This document shows, piece by piece, positions 50,600 to 58,640 of a stretch of 64,000 nt of DNA. Numbering within the stretch: the first letter of the stretch is position 1; each line of letters opens with the position of its first letter. Made by a program: the position numbers and the translations under genes. This DNA is from Pantoea alhagi (lineage in GTDB: Bacteria; Pseudomonadota; Gammaproteobacteria; Enterobacterales; Enterobacteriaceae). The stretch is taken from positions 1,178,001 to 1,242,000 of the forward strand of contig NZ_CP019706.1 in the NCBI RefSeq assembly GCF_002101395.1. The letters are read 5' to 3'. The notes beneath the pieces are model-generated. The model was not told the DNA's origin. It did not search any database and saw nothing but the letters and a program-made list of their open reading frames with translations.

Positions 50600-51277
50600 T
50601 TACCGCCCCAATGCGGGCAAAAGGTCGTTGAAATCGTCCAGAACAAGGTTTGGTTCACTGGTCGCAATCGGCTCGCCATAGTTATAGCCGTATGACATCC
50701 CCACGCAGGGACAACCCGCCGCCTGCGCCGCCTGGATATCATTGCGTGAATCGCCAACAAACAGCAACTCCTGCGGCAGCAGACCAAACTTGCCTAACAC
50801 TAAAAACAGCGGCGCCGGATGCGGCTTTTTCGCCGCCACGTCATCGCCGCCAATCACCAGCGAAAAGTAGCTTTCTATACCAAGCGCGCTTAGCAGCGGC
50901 GCAATAAAAGGCGTCGGCTTGTTGGTCACCAGCGCCAGCGGCAGCCCACTGGCGCTCAGCTTTTCCAGCGTCTGCGCCACGTGCGGGAATAGCGTCGTGC
51001 CCGTCTCCGCCGTTTCGGTATAAAACCGATCAAACAGCGCTCTGCCGTCGCGCAGTTCGTTCGCTTCGGGCTGACGATGCAGCGCCCAGCTTAGCGCTCG
51101 CTGCACCATAATATCGGCGCCGTTTCCTATCCAGGTGGTAACGCGCGGGACGCCAGCTGCAGGCAAATTTAAAGCAACCAGCGCCCGATCCACTGCCGCT
51201 GCCAGCCCCGGCACGCTATCAACCAGCGTGCCGTCAAGATCAAAGGCCAATGCGCGAATATTAGTGAAAGGCGCCAT
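50600..51277 (-). CDS. gph: Phosphoglycolate phosphatase
   Basis: HAD-superfamily phosphatase that removes 2-phosphoglycolate formed during DNA repair. The 225-residue product has motif I FDLDGTLVDS near residue 12, the motif II threonine (LVTNKP), the lysine in KKPHP and motif IV GDSRNDI. It is shorter than E. coli Gph (252 residues) mainly by a shorter cap region and C-terminus. The ATG at 51277 overlaps the end of rpe by 17 bases. Confidence 0.95.
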   Translation of the reverse strand: MAPFTNIRALAFDLDGTLVDSVPGLAAAVDRALVALNLPAAGVPRVTTWIGNGADIMVQRALSWALHRQPEANELRDGRALFDRFYTETAETGTTLFPHVAQTLEKLSASGLPLALVTNKPTPFIAPLLSALGIESYFSLVIGGDDVAAKKPHPAPLFLVLGKFGLLPQELLFVGDSRNDIQAAQAAGCPCVGMSYGYNYGEPIATSEPNLVLDDFNDLLPALGR

Positions 51278-51947
51278 GACGACTTTTCTCCAGTTCATTA
51301 CGCATATCATCAATCACTTTTTTATAGTCTGGCTGTCCAAAGATGGCCGACCCGGCAACAAACATATCCGCGCCAGCGGCAGCGATTTCGGCAATATTAT
51401 CCACTTTCACGCCGCCATCAACTTCAAGCCGAATATCGTAACCGCTATCGTCAATGCGCTTACGCGCCTCGCGCAGTTTATCCAGCGTACCGGGAATGAA
51501 AGACTGACCGCCGAAGCCCGGATTGACCGACATCAACAGGATGATATCCAGCTTATCCATCACATAATCGAGATAGCTCAGCGGAGTGGCAGGATTAAAG
51601 ACTAAACCGGCTTTGCAGCCATGCTCTTTAATCAGCTGCAGGCTACGGTCGATATGTTCGCTGGCTTCAGGGTGGAAGGTAATAAAGCTGGCGCCCGCTT
51701 CGGCAAACTGAGGGATCAGGCTGTCGACCGGCTTCACCATCAGATGAACATCGATCGGCGCGGTAATACCATAATCGCGCAGGGCTTTTAACACCATCGG
51801 CCCCATGGTCAGGTTGGGAACATAATGGTTATCCATAACGTCGAAATGCACCACGTCTCCTCCCGCTGCCAGGGCTTTCGCCGTGTCTTCGCCCAGACGG
51901 GCGAAGTCTGCAGAGAGGATTGAGGGGGCCAGCAAAAATTGTTTCAT
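51261..51947 (-). CDS. rpe: Ribulose-phosphate 3-epimerase
   Basis: Interconverts ribulose-5-phosphate and xylulose-5-phosphate in the pentose phosphate pathway. The 228-residue TIM barrel has the metal and catalytic region HFDVMDNHYVPN (near 34-45), DVHLMVKPVD and the phosphate-binding LMSVNPGFGGQ and EVDGGVK loops. It lies between dam and gph. Confidence 0.97.
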   Translation of the reverse strand: MKQFLLAPSILSADFARLGEDTAKALAAGGDVVHFDVMDNHYVPNLTMGPMVLKALRDYGITAPIDVHLMVKPVDSLIPQFAEAGASFITFHPEASEHIDRSLQLIKEHGCKAGLVFNPATPLSYLDYVMDKLDIILLMSVNPGFGGQSFIPGTLDKLREARKRIDDSGYDIRLEVDGGVKVDNIAEIAAAGADMFVAGSAIFGQPDYKKVIDDMRNELEKSRHGAFH

Positions 51948-52013
51948 CCGTATCTCCCACTGTATGCGCCAGTAAAAATACTGACAGATTGCGCTGGTCG
52001 CGGACGAAACTGC

Positions 52014-52826
52014 CTAGCAAAAAAGGGCCAGTAGCTCGTCCACTTTAGTACGACCGCTAATGCTTCTGCTGATCGAGCGGCGCGCTTTAACCACGTGCAG
52101 CACCGCATCCTGATACCACAGCCGGGTCAGCTCGGTATCGTGGTTAGAAATCAGTACTGGAATCGCGCTTTCCTGCGCCAGTTTTACCGCCAGCTCAGCC
52201 AGATGTTGCTGCTCGCGCAGGCTAAAGCTGTTGGTATGATAGGCGGTAAAGTTCGCCGTTGTCGAAAGCGGCGCATAAGGCGGATCGCAGTAAACCACCG
52301 ATCCTGCCTGCGCTTTACTCAGGGTAACATCGTACGATTCACAAACAAAAACCGCTTTTTGTGCGCGTTCGGCAAATCCGTAGAGCTCTTCTTCCGGAAA
52401 ATAGGGCTTACGGTAACGCCCGAAAGGAACGTTAAACTCACCGCGCAGGTTATAGCGGCACAGACCGTTGTAACCGTGACGATTCAGATAAAGAAACAGC
52501 AGCGCCCGGCGATAAGCATCGTCGCTGGCATTAAATTCGCTGCGGTACGCGTAGTAAGCATCCGCCTCGTTGCTGCGTGGCGTAAAGAGCTGGCGTGCAT
52601 CGCTGACAAACTCGACGGTGCGCCCTTTTACAATGTTATACAGACCGATCAGATCGTTATTGATATCGGCCAGCACATAGCGCGGATAATCGGTGTTAAG
52701 GAACACGGAGCCGGCGCCGACAAAAGGCTCGACTAAGCAGTCGCCTTGCGGCAAATGGCGGCGGATATCCTCCAGAAGAGGATATTTACCGCCAGCCCAT
52801 TTCAGGAAAGCGCGATTTTTTTTCAT
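52014..52826 (-). CDS. dam: DNA adenine methyltransferase (GATC)
   Basis: Methylates adenine in GATC, guiding mismatch repair strand choice, replication control and gene regulation. The 270-residue product has the AdoMet motif FVGAGSVFLNTDY (near 34-46), the catalytic DPPY motif in VVYCDPPYAPLS (near 180) and the NRHGYNGLCRYN recognition segment. The ATG at 52826 (MKKNRAFLKWAGGKYPLLED) is the E. coli start; nine upstream in-frame codons are open. The C-terminus is about eight residues shorter than in E. coli. Confidence 0.97.
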   Translation of the reverse strand: MKKNRAFLKWAGGKYPLLEDIRRHLPQGDCLVEPFVGAGSVFLNTDYPRYVLADINNDLIGLYNIVKGRTVEFVSDARQLFTPRSNEADAYYAYRSEFNASDDAYRRALLFLYLNRHGYNGLCRYNLRGEFNVPFGRYRKPYFPEEELYGFAERAQKAVFVCESYDVTLSKAQAGSVVYCDPPYAPLSTTANFTAYHTNSFSLREQQHLAELAVKLAQESAIPVLISNHDTELTRLWYQDAVLHVVKARRSISRSISGRTKVDELLALFC

Positions 52827-52906
52827 GCCGTCGTTTTGGTTACTTCTGTTCATCTGGCTGTGGCTATAGCGACAGCATATCTGCGCTTATGAATCTGACT
52901 TACGAC

Positions 52907-52932
52907 AAAAATGGCAACCAGGTTGCCATTTT
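52907..52932. terminator. Bidirectional terminator-like hairpin between damX and dam
   Basis: A perfect 12-bp inverted repeat (52908-52919 with 52921-52932, AAAATGGCAACC and its complement) separated by one base has A/T runs at both ends and is followed by TTTTTG on the minus strand. It lies between damX and dam, which are usually co-transcribed. Confidence 0.7.
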
Positions 52933-52934
52933 AA

Positions 52935-52950
52935 AGCCGTTGCAACGGCT
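52935..52950. repeat. Perfect 16-base palindrome between damX and dam
   Basis: AGCCGTTGCAACGGCT is fully self-complementary and lies two bases from the preceding hairpin. It could be a protein-binding site or a second hairpin on the damX message. Confidence 0.7.
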
Positions 52951-53002
52951 GAGATAATTCGCTGCCAGAGCGCACTATCACAGTAATATGGAGGTGAACG
53001 GC

Positions 53003-53986
53003 TTAGCGTCCCGCCTCTTTTTTCACCTGGCTAACCGGCTTAACCCAGGGCTTTTTCGCCTGGACTTCCGCTGGCAGCGAGGCGACAGCACGTTTAGCAT
53101 CGGCTGGCGTAGCATAAGAACCACTTACCAGCACATACCACGGCTGCCCGTTGCGTGTGGTCTGATAGACATGGTAGTTACTCAGGTTCTGTTTCTTCGC
53201 CCAGGCATTCAGCGTATCTGAACGCGAGGCGCTGCTCAGCTGTAACGTATAGCTGCCGCCGGGCACACTTTGTTGCGCAGCAGGTGCAGCATGATCAGTG
53301 GCAGGCTTGCTGCTCTGCTTAGCCGCTGGCTGATGACTCTGTTTAGCTGGCGGCTGGCTGGCAACCGGCTTGCGCGTCGGCGCTGGCTTGCTGCCTGGTA
53401 CGGTCGGCGCAACGTGAGCATTGCTGGTATCGACGCTGCTCCCGCTCACCGTGGCGGGCACAGTCGGCAGCGAACTGCCGTTCAACGCATCCTGGGCTGC
53501 AGAATCAATCTGCCCCTGTTGATTGGTCAACGCGCTGTTAAGATCGCCCGGCAGCTCTACGCGCTGCTGGTTTTGCGGCGTCTCAATCGGAGCAGCTTGC
53601 GTTGGCGTAGAAGAGACTGGCGGAACGGAAACCGACTGCGGCGCCTCGTTTGTTGCGCCACTGTTCACTGCAGCCTCATTACTGCCAGCCGCGCTACCGT
53701 TCTGACCGCTCATGGCTGATGAGCCAGAAAGATCGATATTCTTTTCATTGCCGCTGGAGGTAGCTGCGCCATTCTCCGTCTGAGCGGATGGCTTTTTAGA
53801 ATCAGGCCCGTTTAAAGCTGAACCAATGCCAATAACCAGCAGCAAAAGGACCAGCACACCGATGCCCATCATCATACGCTGGCGCGATACCGGCGTTTTA
53901 GGTGCAGAAGACGTTTTGCGAGGCCGCGTCGGACGGCGATCGCTGGTATCAGGTTTTAACTCGTCTTCCGGTTTAAACTCATCCAT
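53003..53986 (-). CDS. damX: Cell division SPOR-domain protein DamX
   Basis: Inner-membrane protein that binds denuded septal peptidoglycan and takes part in division. The 327-residue product has a short cytoplasmic N-terminus, one membrane segment (about 38-60, MMMGIGVLVLLLLVIGIG), a long low-complexity periplasmic linker rich in S, A, P, Q and T, and a C-terminal SPOR domain (about 245-320, GGSYTLQLSSAS onwards). E. coli DamX is about 100 residues longer, mostly in the linker and cytoplasmic part. Confidence 0.94.
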   Translation of the reverse strand: MDEFKPEDELKPDTSDRRPTRPRKTSSAPKTPVSRQRMMMGIGVLVLLLLVIGIGSALNGPDSKKPSAQTENGAATSSGNEKNIDLSGSSAMSGQNGSAAGSNEAAVNSGATNEAPQSVSVPPVSSTPTQAAPIETPQNQQRVELPGDLNSALTNQQGQIDSAAQDALNGSSLPTVPATVSGSSVDTSNAHVAPTVPGSKPAPTRKPVASQPPAKQSHQPAAKQSSKPATDHAAPAAQQSVPGGSYTLQLSSASRSDTLNAWAKKQNLSNYHVYQTTRNGQPWYVLVSGSYATPADAKRAVASLPAEVQAKKPWVKPVSQVKKEAGR

Positions 53987-54045
53987 TCAACCTCCCCGTC
54001 TTACGGCAAACGCCGCCAACATCCCGTTTGCGGCAGACATCACTA

Positions 54046-55134
54046 TCAGGCCTTACGGCAATCATCAATTGCGGCAAGCACAATATCATGCGACACGCCG
54101 CTACGCACCTCGGCTTTGCCTAACGCCAGTGGCAAAACCAGACGCAGCTCTCCCGCCAGCACTTTTTTATCCCGCATCATATGCGGCAAATAGTCCTGCG
54201 CGGTCATTTCCTGCGGCCCAGTTACCGGCAGCCCGGCACGGACAAGCAACGCGATAATACGGTCAGTATCAGCAGAGCTGAACTGCCCCAGCCTTTCAGC
54301 AGTACGTGCAGCCATCACCATCCCGGCGGCTACGGCCTCGCCGTGTAGCCAGTTACCGTAGCCCATCTGCGCTTCAATCGCATGGCCATAGGTATGACCC
54401 AGATTTAACAGCGCCCGTAGTCCGGTTTCGCGTTCATCGGCGGCAACAACCTCCGCTTTCAGCTCACAGCAGCGGCGAATACAAAAGGCCAGCGCCTCCC
54501 CATCCAGCGCCATCAGCGCATCCAGGTTCTGCTCCAGCCAGTTAAAAAAGTTGCCGTCAAGGATAATGCCATATTTGATCACTTCAGCCATGCCGGATGC
54601 CAGCTCGCGAGGCGGCAGGCTACGCAGGCAGTCGAGATCGATAACCACTGAAGCAGGCTGATAGAACGCGCCTATCATATTTTTGCCCAGCGGATGATTG
54701 ACGGCGGTTTTACCGCCAACGGAAGAGTCCACCTGCGATAACAGCGTGGTTGGCACCTGAATAAAGCGTACGCCGCGCTGATAGCTGGCGGCGGCGAAAC
54801 CGGTCAGATCGCCAATCACACCGCCGCCCAGCGCGACCAGTGTGGTATCACGCCCGTGGGGCTTTTGCAGCAGAGCGGTAAAGACCTGATCCATTACCGC
54901 CAGAGTTTTGTACTGTTCGCCATCGGGAAGGATAACCTGATCCACTTTAACGCCCGCCGCCTCCAGCCGCTGTCGCAGCGGCGCGAGGTAAAGCGGAGCC
55001 AGCGTCTCATTGGTTACCAACATAGCCTGGTCACCTGCTTTCAGCGGCCAAAAGGCAGCCGCATCATTGAACAGACCGGCGGCGATGGTGATCGGGTAGC
55101 TGCGCTCCCCAAGGGTAACGGTGATCCTCTCCAT
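54046..55134 (-). CDS. aroB: 3-dehydroquinate synthase
   Basis: Second enzyme of the shikimate pathway, converting DAHP to 3-dehydroquinate with NAD and zinc. The 362-residue product has the NAD-binding GGGVIGDLTGFAAA (near 105-118) and the zinc ligand region NLGHTYGHAIE (near 263-273). It follows aroK after 40 bases. Confidence 0.97.
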   Translation of the reverse strand: MERITVTLGERSYPITIAAGLFNDAAAFWPLKAGDQAMLVTNETLAPLYLAPLRQRLEAAGVKVDQVILPDGEQYKTLAVMDQVFTALLQKPHGRDTTLVALGGGVIGDLTGFAAASYQRGVRFIQVPTTLLSQVDSSVGGKTAVNHPLGKNMIGAFYQPASVVIDLDCLRSLPPRELASGMAEVIKYGIILDGNFFNWLEQNLDALMALDGEALAFCIRRCCELKAEVVAADERETGLRALLNLGHTYGHAIEAQMGYGNWLHGEAVAAGMVMAARTAERLGQFSSADTDRIIALLVRAGLPVTGPQEMTAQDYLPHMMRDKKVLAGELRLVLPLALGKAEVRSGVSHDIVLAAIDDCRKA

Positions 55135-55174
55135 GACGCTGTATAACCTTTTCGCTATGCCCTAAGGCGATGGA

Positions 55175-55696
55175 TTAATTCTTTTCCAGTAAATTAATGA
55201 TTTGATTAGCGACGACTTTCGCACTTTGATCATCAGTGCGGATGGTAACATCAGCGATCTCTTCATACAGGGGATTGCGTTCATCCGCCAGCGCTTCCAG
55301 CACTTCACGTGGCGGTGCATCGACCTGTAATAAAGGACGCTTTTTATCGCGCTGCGTACGCGCCAGTTGCTTCTCAATAGTGGTTTCAAGATAGACCACA
55401 ACGCCACGGGCGGAGAGACGATTACGGGTTTCGCGGGATTTTACAGAGCCACCGCCGGTAGCCAGCACGATGCCCTGTTTTTCTGTGAGTTCATTAATGA
55501 TTTTCTCTTCACGTTCGCGAAAACCTGCTTCGCCTTCAACGTCAAAAACCCAGCCCACATCCGCTCCGGTACGTCGCTCAATTTCCTGATCGGAATCATA
55601 AAATTCCATATTGAGTTGCTGAGCTAACTGACGACCAATAGTGCTTTTGCCGGCACCCATAGGCCCAACCAGAAAGATATTGCGTTTCTCTGCCAT
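55175..55696 (-). CDS. aroK: Shikimate kinase I
   Basis: Phosphorylates shikimate in aromatic amino acid synthesis. The 173-residue product has the P-loop GPMGAGKSTIGRQLA (near 11-25), shikimate-binding DSDQEIERRTG and GGGSVKS motifs, and the lid arginine in RDKKRPLL. First gene of the aroK-aroB-damX-dam-rpe-gph-trpS cluster. Confidence 0.97.
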   Translation of the reverse strand: MAEKRNIFLVGPMGAGKSTIGRQLAQQLNMEFYDSDQEIERRTGADVGWVFDVEGEAGFREREEKIINELTEKQGIVLATGGGSVKSRETRNRLSARGVVVYLETTIEKQLARTQRDKKRPLLQVDAPPREVLEALADERNPLYEEIADVTIRTDDQSAKVVANQIINLLEKN

Positions 55697-56055
55697 TTTT
55701 TCGGTATTACTAAGACAATGCGTTGATGATACCCCGTCTGCAACGGCCGAGCCGCTGGCGGGACATGAACTGAAACCTCATGAGCGATAGTGCGAGAGTC
55801 AGATGAAAAATTATCTCAACACTCAAGGTCGTTTGGCAACCGAATAAATTGCCCGGCTCAGAACGCGCAGTCTGCGCGTCACACAGTTCGCTAAGAGTCA
55901 AAACCGCCGCCCTTCAGGCAGCGTCCTGTCACGGTATCCTGGCAACAAACCATAAGTCTGTGCTGCCATAAGTCAAAATCGCTAAACCTTGTAAGCTAAT
56001 TCCGCTCCTGCGTCAAACGCATATGATACCCGGTCGGGAAAAAAAACGCTGCTGG
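55697..56055. other. hofQ-aroK intergenic region
   Basis: No gene is visible in about 360 bases. It contains a candidate aroK promoter (55810-55839) and a 17-base palindrome ACGCGCAG-T-CTGCGCGT (55863-55879) about 70 bases upstream of the predicted start. At the hofQ end an A run (56039-56046; T on the minus strand) follows a weak 5-bp stem that begins inside hofQ and may act as a weak terminator. Confidence 0.5.
55810..55839 (-). promoter_or_regulatory. Candidate aroK operon promoter
   Basis: TTGCCA (55834-55839), an 18-base spacer and GATAAT (55810-55815) on the minus strand lie about 115 bases upstream of the aroK start. Confidence 0.6.
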
Positions 56056-57279
56056 TTACTCTTCATGCACCAGGCGCGGGGTGATAAAAATTACCAGTTC
56101 CCGGCGCTTGTCATTCTGAACTTCATGGCGAAAAAGCGCACCCAGCAACGGTATATCGCCCAGGAGAGGGACTTTATCACGATTACGCGCTGATTCCTGT
56201 TGAAATATGCCGCCCAGCGTTAACGTCTGACCATCTTTCAGCGTAACCTCAGTGCTAATTTCTTGCTTATTAATAGTCAGAATTTCTCTTTCGCCGTTGT
56301 TAATGTTGCGTCCGGGCACGTTTTGACTGATGTGCAACGCCAGACGAATACGCCCGTTGGGCTGCACCGTCGGCGTCACCTCCATCCCTAAAACCGCCTC
56401 TTTAAATTCGATGCTGGTTGCGCCGTCGCTGCCGCTGGAAACTTCATAGGGTATTTCAGCGCCCTGCTTGATGCTGGCCGGTTGCTGGTGTGAGGTAATA
56501 AGATGCGGGCTGGCAATAATATCAATTTGGTTCTCCTGCTCCAGCGCGCTAAGCTCCAAATCAAGCAGCCGACCATCTACCCGCGCCAGCGTTAAGCCAG
56601 CCGCCAGCGAGGGCGAAGCCGCGGCAAGGCCGATATTGATTGTAGGGTTACGCAACGCCTGGGTGATCACCTCTTCGCCAGAGAGTTGCCAGCTGACGCC
56701 CAGCTCATGCAAATGCTCTGCGCTGATGCTAACGATATGGGCTGTCAGCTCAACCTGCTCCCGCGCCACATCCAGCGCCTGCACCCAGGTCTCAACATTT
56801 TTTAACGCCGCTGGCGTATCACGCAACAGCAGCATATTCGCACGTGCATCAAGGGTGATGCTGCCGCGCGGCGTCATTAATTTGCCGCGCTCGGCCTGCA
56901 GGCTGGCGCTGACGGCCGCGACATCCGCATGCTGCAGGGCTAATGCCAGATCCTGTAAAGGCTGCTGCTGCATTTTTTCCTGCGCTTCTTTCTGCTCCCA
57001 GCCCTGCGGGAAAACCAGCAGCACCGCATCTTCCCGCGTAATTTCCAGCCTGGCCATACGCGCCACCAGCGATAACGCCTGCTGCCAGGGGACATCCTGC
57101 AGGCGCAGCGTAATGTTGCCTTCCACGCCTGGTGCAACCAACAGATTAAACTGCTGATAATCTGCCAAAGCCTGTAAAACTTGCTCAACCGGCGCATCCT
57201 GAAAGGCCAGTGAAAGCGGCTCGTCACTGGCCTGTACCACGGTGCTCAGCAGCAGCAGCGCGACTCCGATCCTTGTCAT
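56056..57279 (-). CDS. hofQ: HofQ, secretin of a DNA-uptake/type IV pilus-like system
   Basis: Outer-membrane secretin; homologues (PilQ, ComE) form the pore for type IV pili and DNA uptake, and E. coli hofQ is needed for using DNA as a nutrient. The 407-residue product has a signal sequence, an N-terminal secretin/TonB-like STN region (about 20-75), an N1-type domain, and the secretin domain (about 170-405) with VPLLGDIPLLGALFRH. Its start lies 56 bases inside hofP; AGGGAAA precedes the ATG. Confidence 0.92.
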   Translation of the reverse strand: MTRIGVALLLLSTVVQASDEPLSLAFQDAPVEQVLQALADYQQFNLLVAPGVEGNITLRLQDVPWQQALSLVARMARLEITREDAVLLVFPQGWEQKEAQEKMQQQPLQDLALALQHADVAAVSASLQAERGKLMTPRGSITLDARANMLLLRDTPAALKNVETWVQALDVAREQVELTAHIVSISAEHLHELGVSWQLSGEEVITQALRNPTINIGLAAASPSLAAGLTLARVDGRLLDLELSALEQENQIDIIASPHLITSHQQPASIKQGAEIPYEVSSGSDGATSIEFKEAVLGMEVTPTVQPNGRIRLALHISQNVPGRNINNGEREILTINKQEISTEVTLKDGQTLTLGGIFQQESARNRDKVPLLGDIPLLGALFRHEVQNDKRRELVIFITPRLVHEE

Positions 57280-57604
57280 GATATTTCCCTGTAATGTGCA
57301 ACGTGACCCGCTGCGGCACGCAACTATGCGGCGCGCTAAGCGTTAAACGAAATGGGGTAAAGGCATCAATCTGCCACGCCATAAAAGGCGAAGGCTGGTC
57401 ACTGGCGATTGCCACCCGCTCGCCCTGCGTTGAACGCAGCCATCCCCGATAACGGTTTCCCTTCCCCACCATGCCCTGAAGCTGCCAGCGATCTAATGAC
57501 ATCACTGACAAAGCACAGGGAGCCTGTAACTGAGCAAAGGGATCGCGTGCTATAGCTGGCGGCAGGCAGGCGAAAAACAGCCCACTAATCAAGAGGTGTT
57601 TCAT
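57224..57604 (-). CDS. hofP: HofP family protein
   Basis: 126-residue small protein of the hof cluster, comparable in place to the pilus lipoprotein PilP. It has a hydrophobic N-terminus (MKHLLISGLFFACLPPAIAR) that may be a signal peptide, then the RDPFAQLQ motif and the WQLQGMVGKGNRYRGWL block shared with other HofP proteins. It overlaps hofO by 20 bases and hofQ by 56. Function is inferred from position. Confidence 0.85.
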   Translation of the reverse strand: MKHLLISGLFFACLPPAIARDPFAQLQAPCALSVMSLDRWQLQGMVGKGNRYRGWLRSTQGERVAIASDQPSPFMAWQIDAFTPFRLTLSAPHSCVPQRVTLHITGKYHDKDRSRAAAAEHRGTGQ

Positions 57605-58094
57605 TATCAAACGCCAGATGGAAGGTGGCGTACAGGCGATCGGCCTTACGCTGCACAATAAAAGAGGTCAGGATGGGGGCTGGTTCACAGCTCACCAGAT
57701 AAGCAAACAGCCGCTTTAGCTGAGACCAGTCCAGCCAGAGCTCAAGCTGGCTGGTTCGCCGATCAGGATGCCAGTTCGCCAGTTCGCCGCCGCTCTGTTT
57801 TAGCAGGGTATAGAGGGAAAAGGGCTCTCCCTGGCGAACAATCTCTGCCAGCATCTGCTGGTTTCGCATCTCTATCTTCTGCAGCGCAGGCTGTTGCCAC
57901 AGCGGCGTCATCAGCCGTTGATAGTGCAGCTGCTGTTGCTGCGTTTTATCCTGCAAACGCAGCTGCCCGGTGCGCGCTGGTGCTATCCACAAATAAACAG
58001 CCAACAGCACCATGCTGGTCAACAGACCCATCAGACTCAGCCAACGCCATTTCGCCGGCATCAGCAGCCAGCGCAGCACAATGTCACGGTTCAT
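57585..58094 (-). CDS. hofO: HofO family protein
   Basis: 169-residue membrane protein with one hydrophobic segment (about 18-38, SLMGLLTSMVLLAVYLWIA) and a coiled-coil-prone region after it, comparable in place to PilO of the pilus alignment complex. It overlaps hofN by 11 bases and hofP by 20. Confidence 0.85.
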   Translation of the reverse strand: MNRDIVLRWLLMPAKWRWLSLMGLLTSMVLLAVYLWIAPARTGQLRLQDKTQQQQLHYQRLMTPLWQQPALQKIEMRNQQMLAEIVRQGEPFSLYTLLKQSGGELANWHPDRRTSQLELWLDWSQLKRLFAYLVSCEPAPILTSFIVQRKADRLYATFHLAFDNETPLD

Positions 58095-58640
58095 GACTAT
58101 CGCCCTCCGCTTTTCTCGTGATTAGCGTAAAACCATATGGCCCCTCAGCGCTCTTCTTTAACGCTCCCGGCAGCCAGATCTGAAAAAAGCGCGATTTCCT
58201 GAGCCGATGATGTAACAGCTGCGTTGCCTCTGGTCGCAGGCTTAACCCATCCAGCCGTAATGTTCCCTGCTGGTGGGTTAATGAAGAAAGCCAGGCGTCA
58301 TCCGGTATATCGCTCTCCAACTGCAGCATAAAGGCCTGCCACTCTGCCAGCCGTTGCTGCTTCTGCTGACGCAGCTCCGCCTGATTACGCAATGCCTGCT
58401 GCTGTTTTTGCGCGTCGTTATAACGCTGATCAAGCTGCTGTGCCTGCCGTGCCGCCTGCTGCCACAGCGTAAACTGGGCTTGCCACCGCTGCGTATTCTC
58501 TGCCAGCCCTTGCCACCAGCACAGCAGCACAGCAGCGCAATATGAACCAATACCAACAGCGCTCCGCTTAAACCCAGCCAGCGCCTTAGCTGACGTTTTC
58601 TGGCCTCCTGTCGCCAGTTCAGCAGGTTAACCGCAATCAT
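58084..58640 (-). pseudogene. hofN: hofN, frameshifted by an 8-bp tandem duplication
   Basis: HofN corresponds to PilN, an inner-membrane partner of HofM/PilM. The first part, MIAVNLLNWRQEARKRQLRR through the membrane segment ending HIALLC, is in one frame; the rest (WWQGLAENTQRWQAQF to the stop at 58084) is in another. The switch lies exactly at two tandem copies of an 8-base unit (58520-58535). Removing one copy gives one open frame of 182 residues, matching the usual length of about 180. The ATG overlaps the hofM stop (ATGA). A sequencing error is possible but an exact duplication argues for a real event. Confidence 0.9.
58520..58535. repeat. Tandem 8-bp duplication in hofN
   Basis: CACAGCAG occurs twice in direct succession on the plus strand (CTGCTGTG twice on the coding strand). 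It accounts completely for the hofN frameshift. Confidence 0.95.

Noticed and set aside
58278..58640. A 120-codon minus-strand frame as a separate short gene
   Set aside because: It is the 5' part of hofN continued out of frame after the 8-bp duplication.
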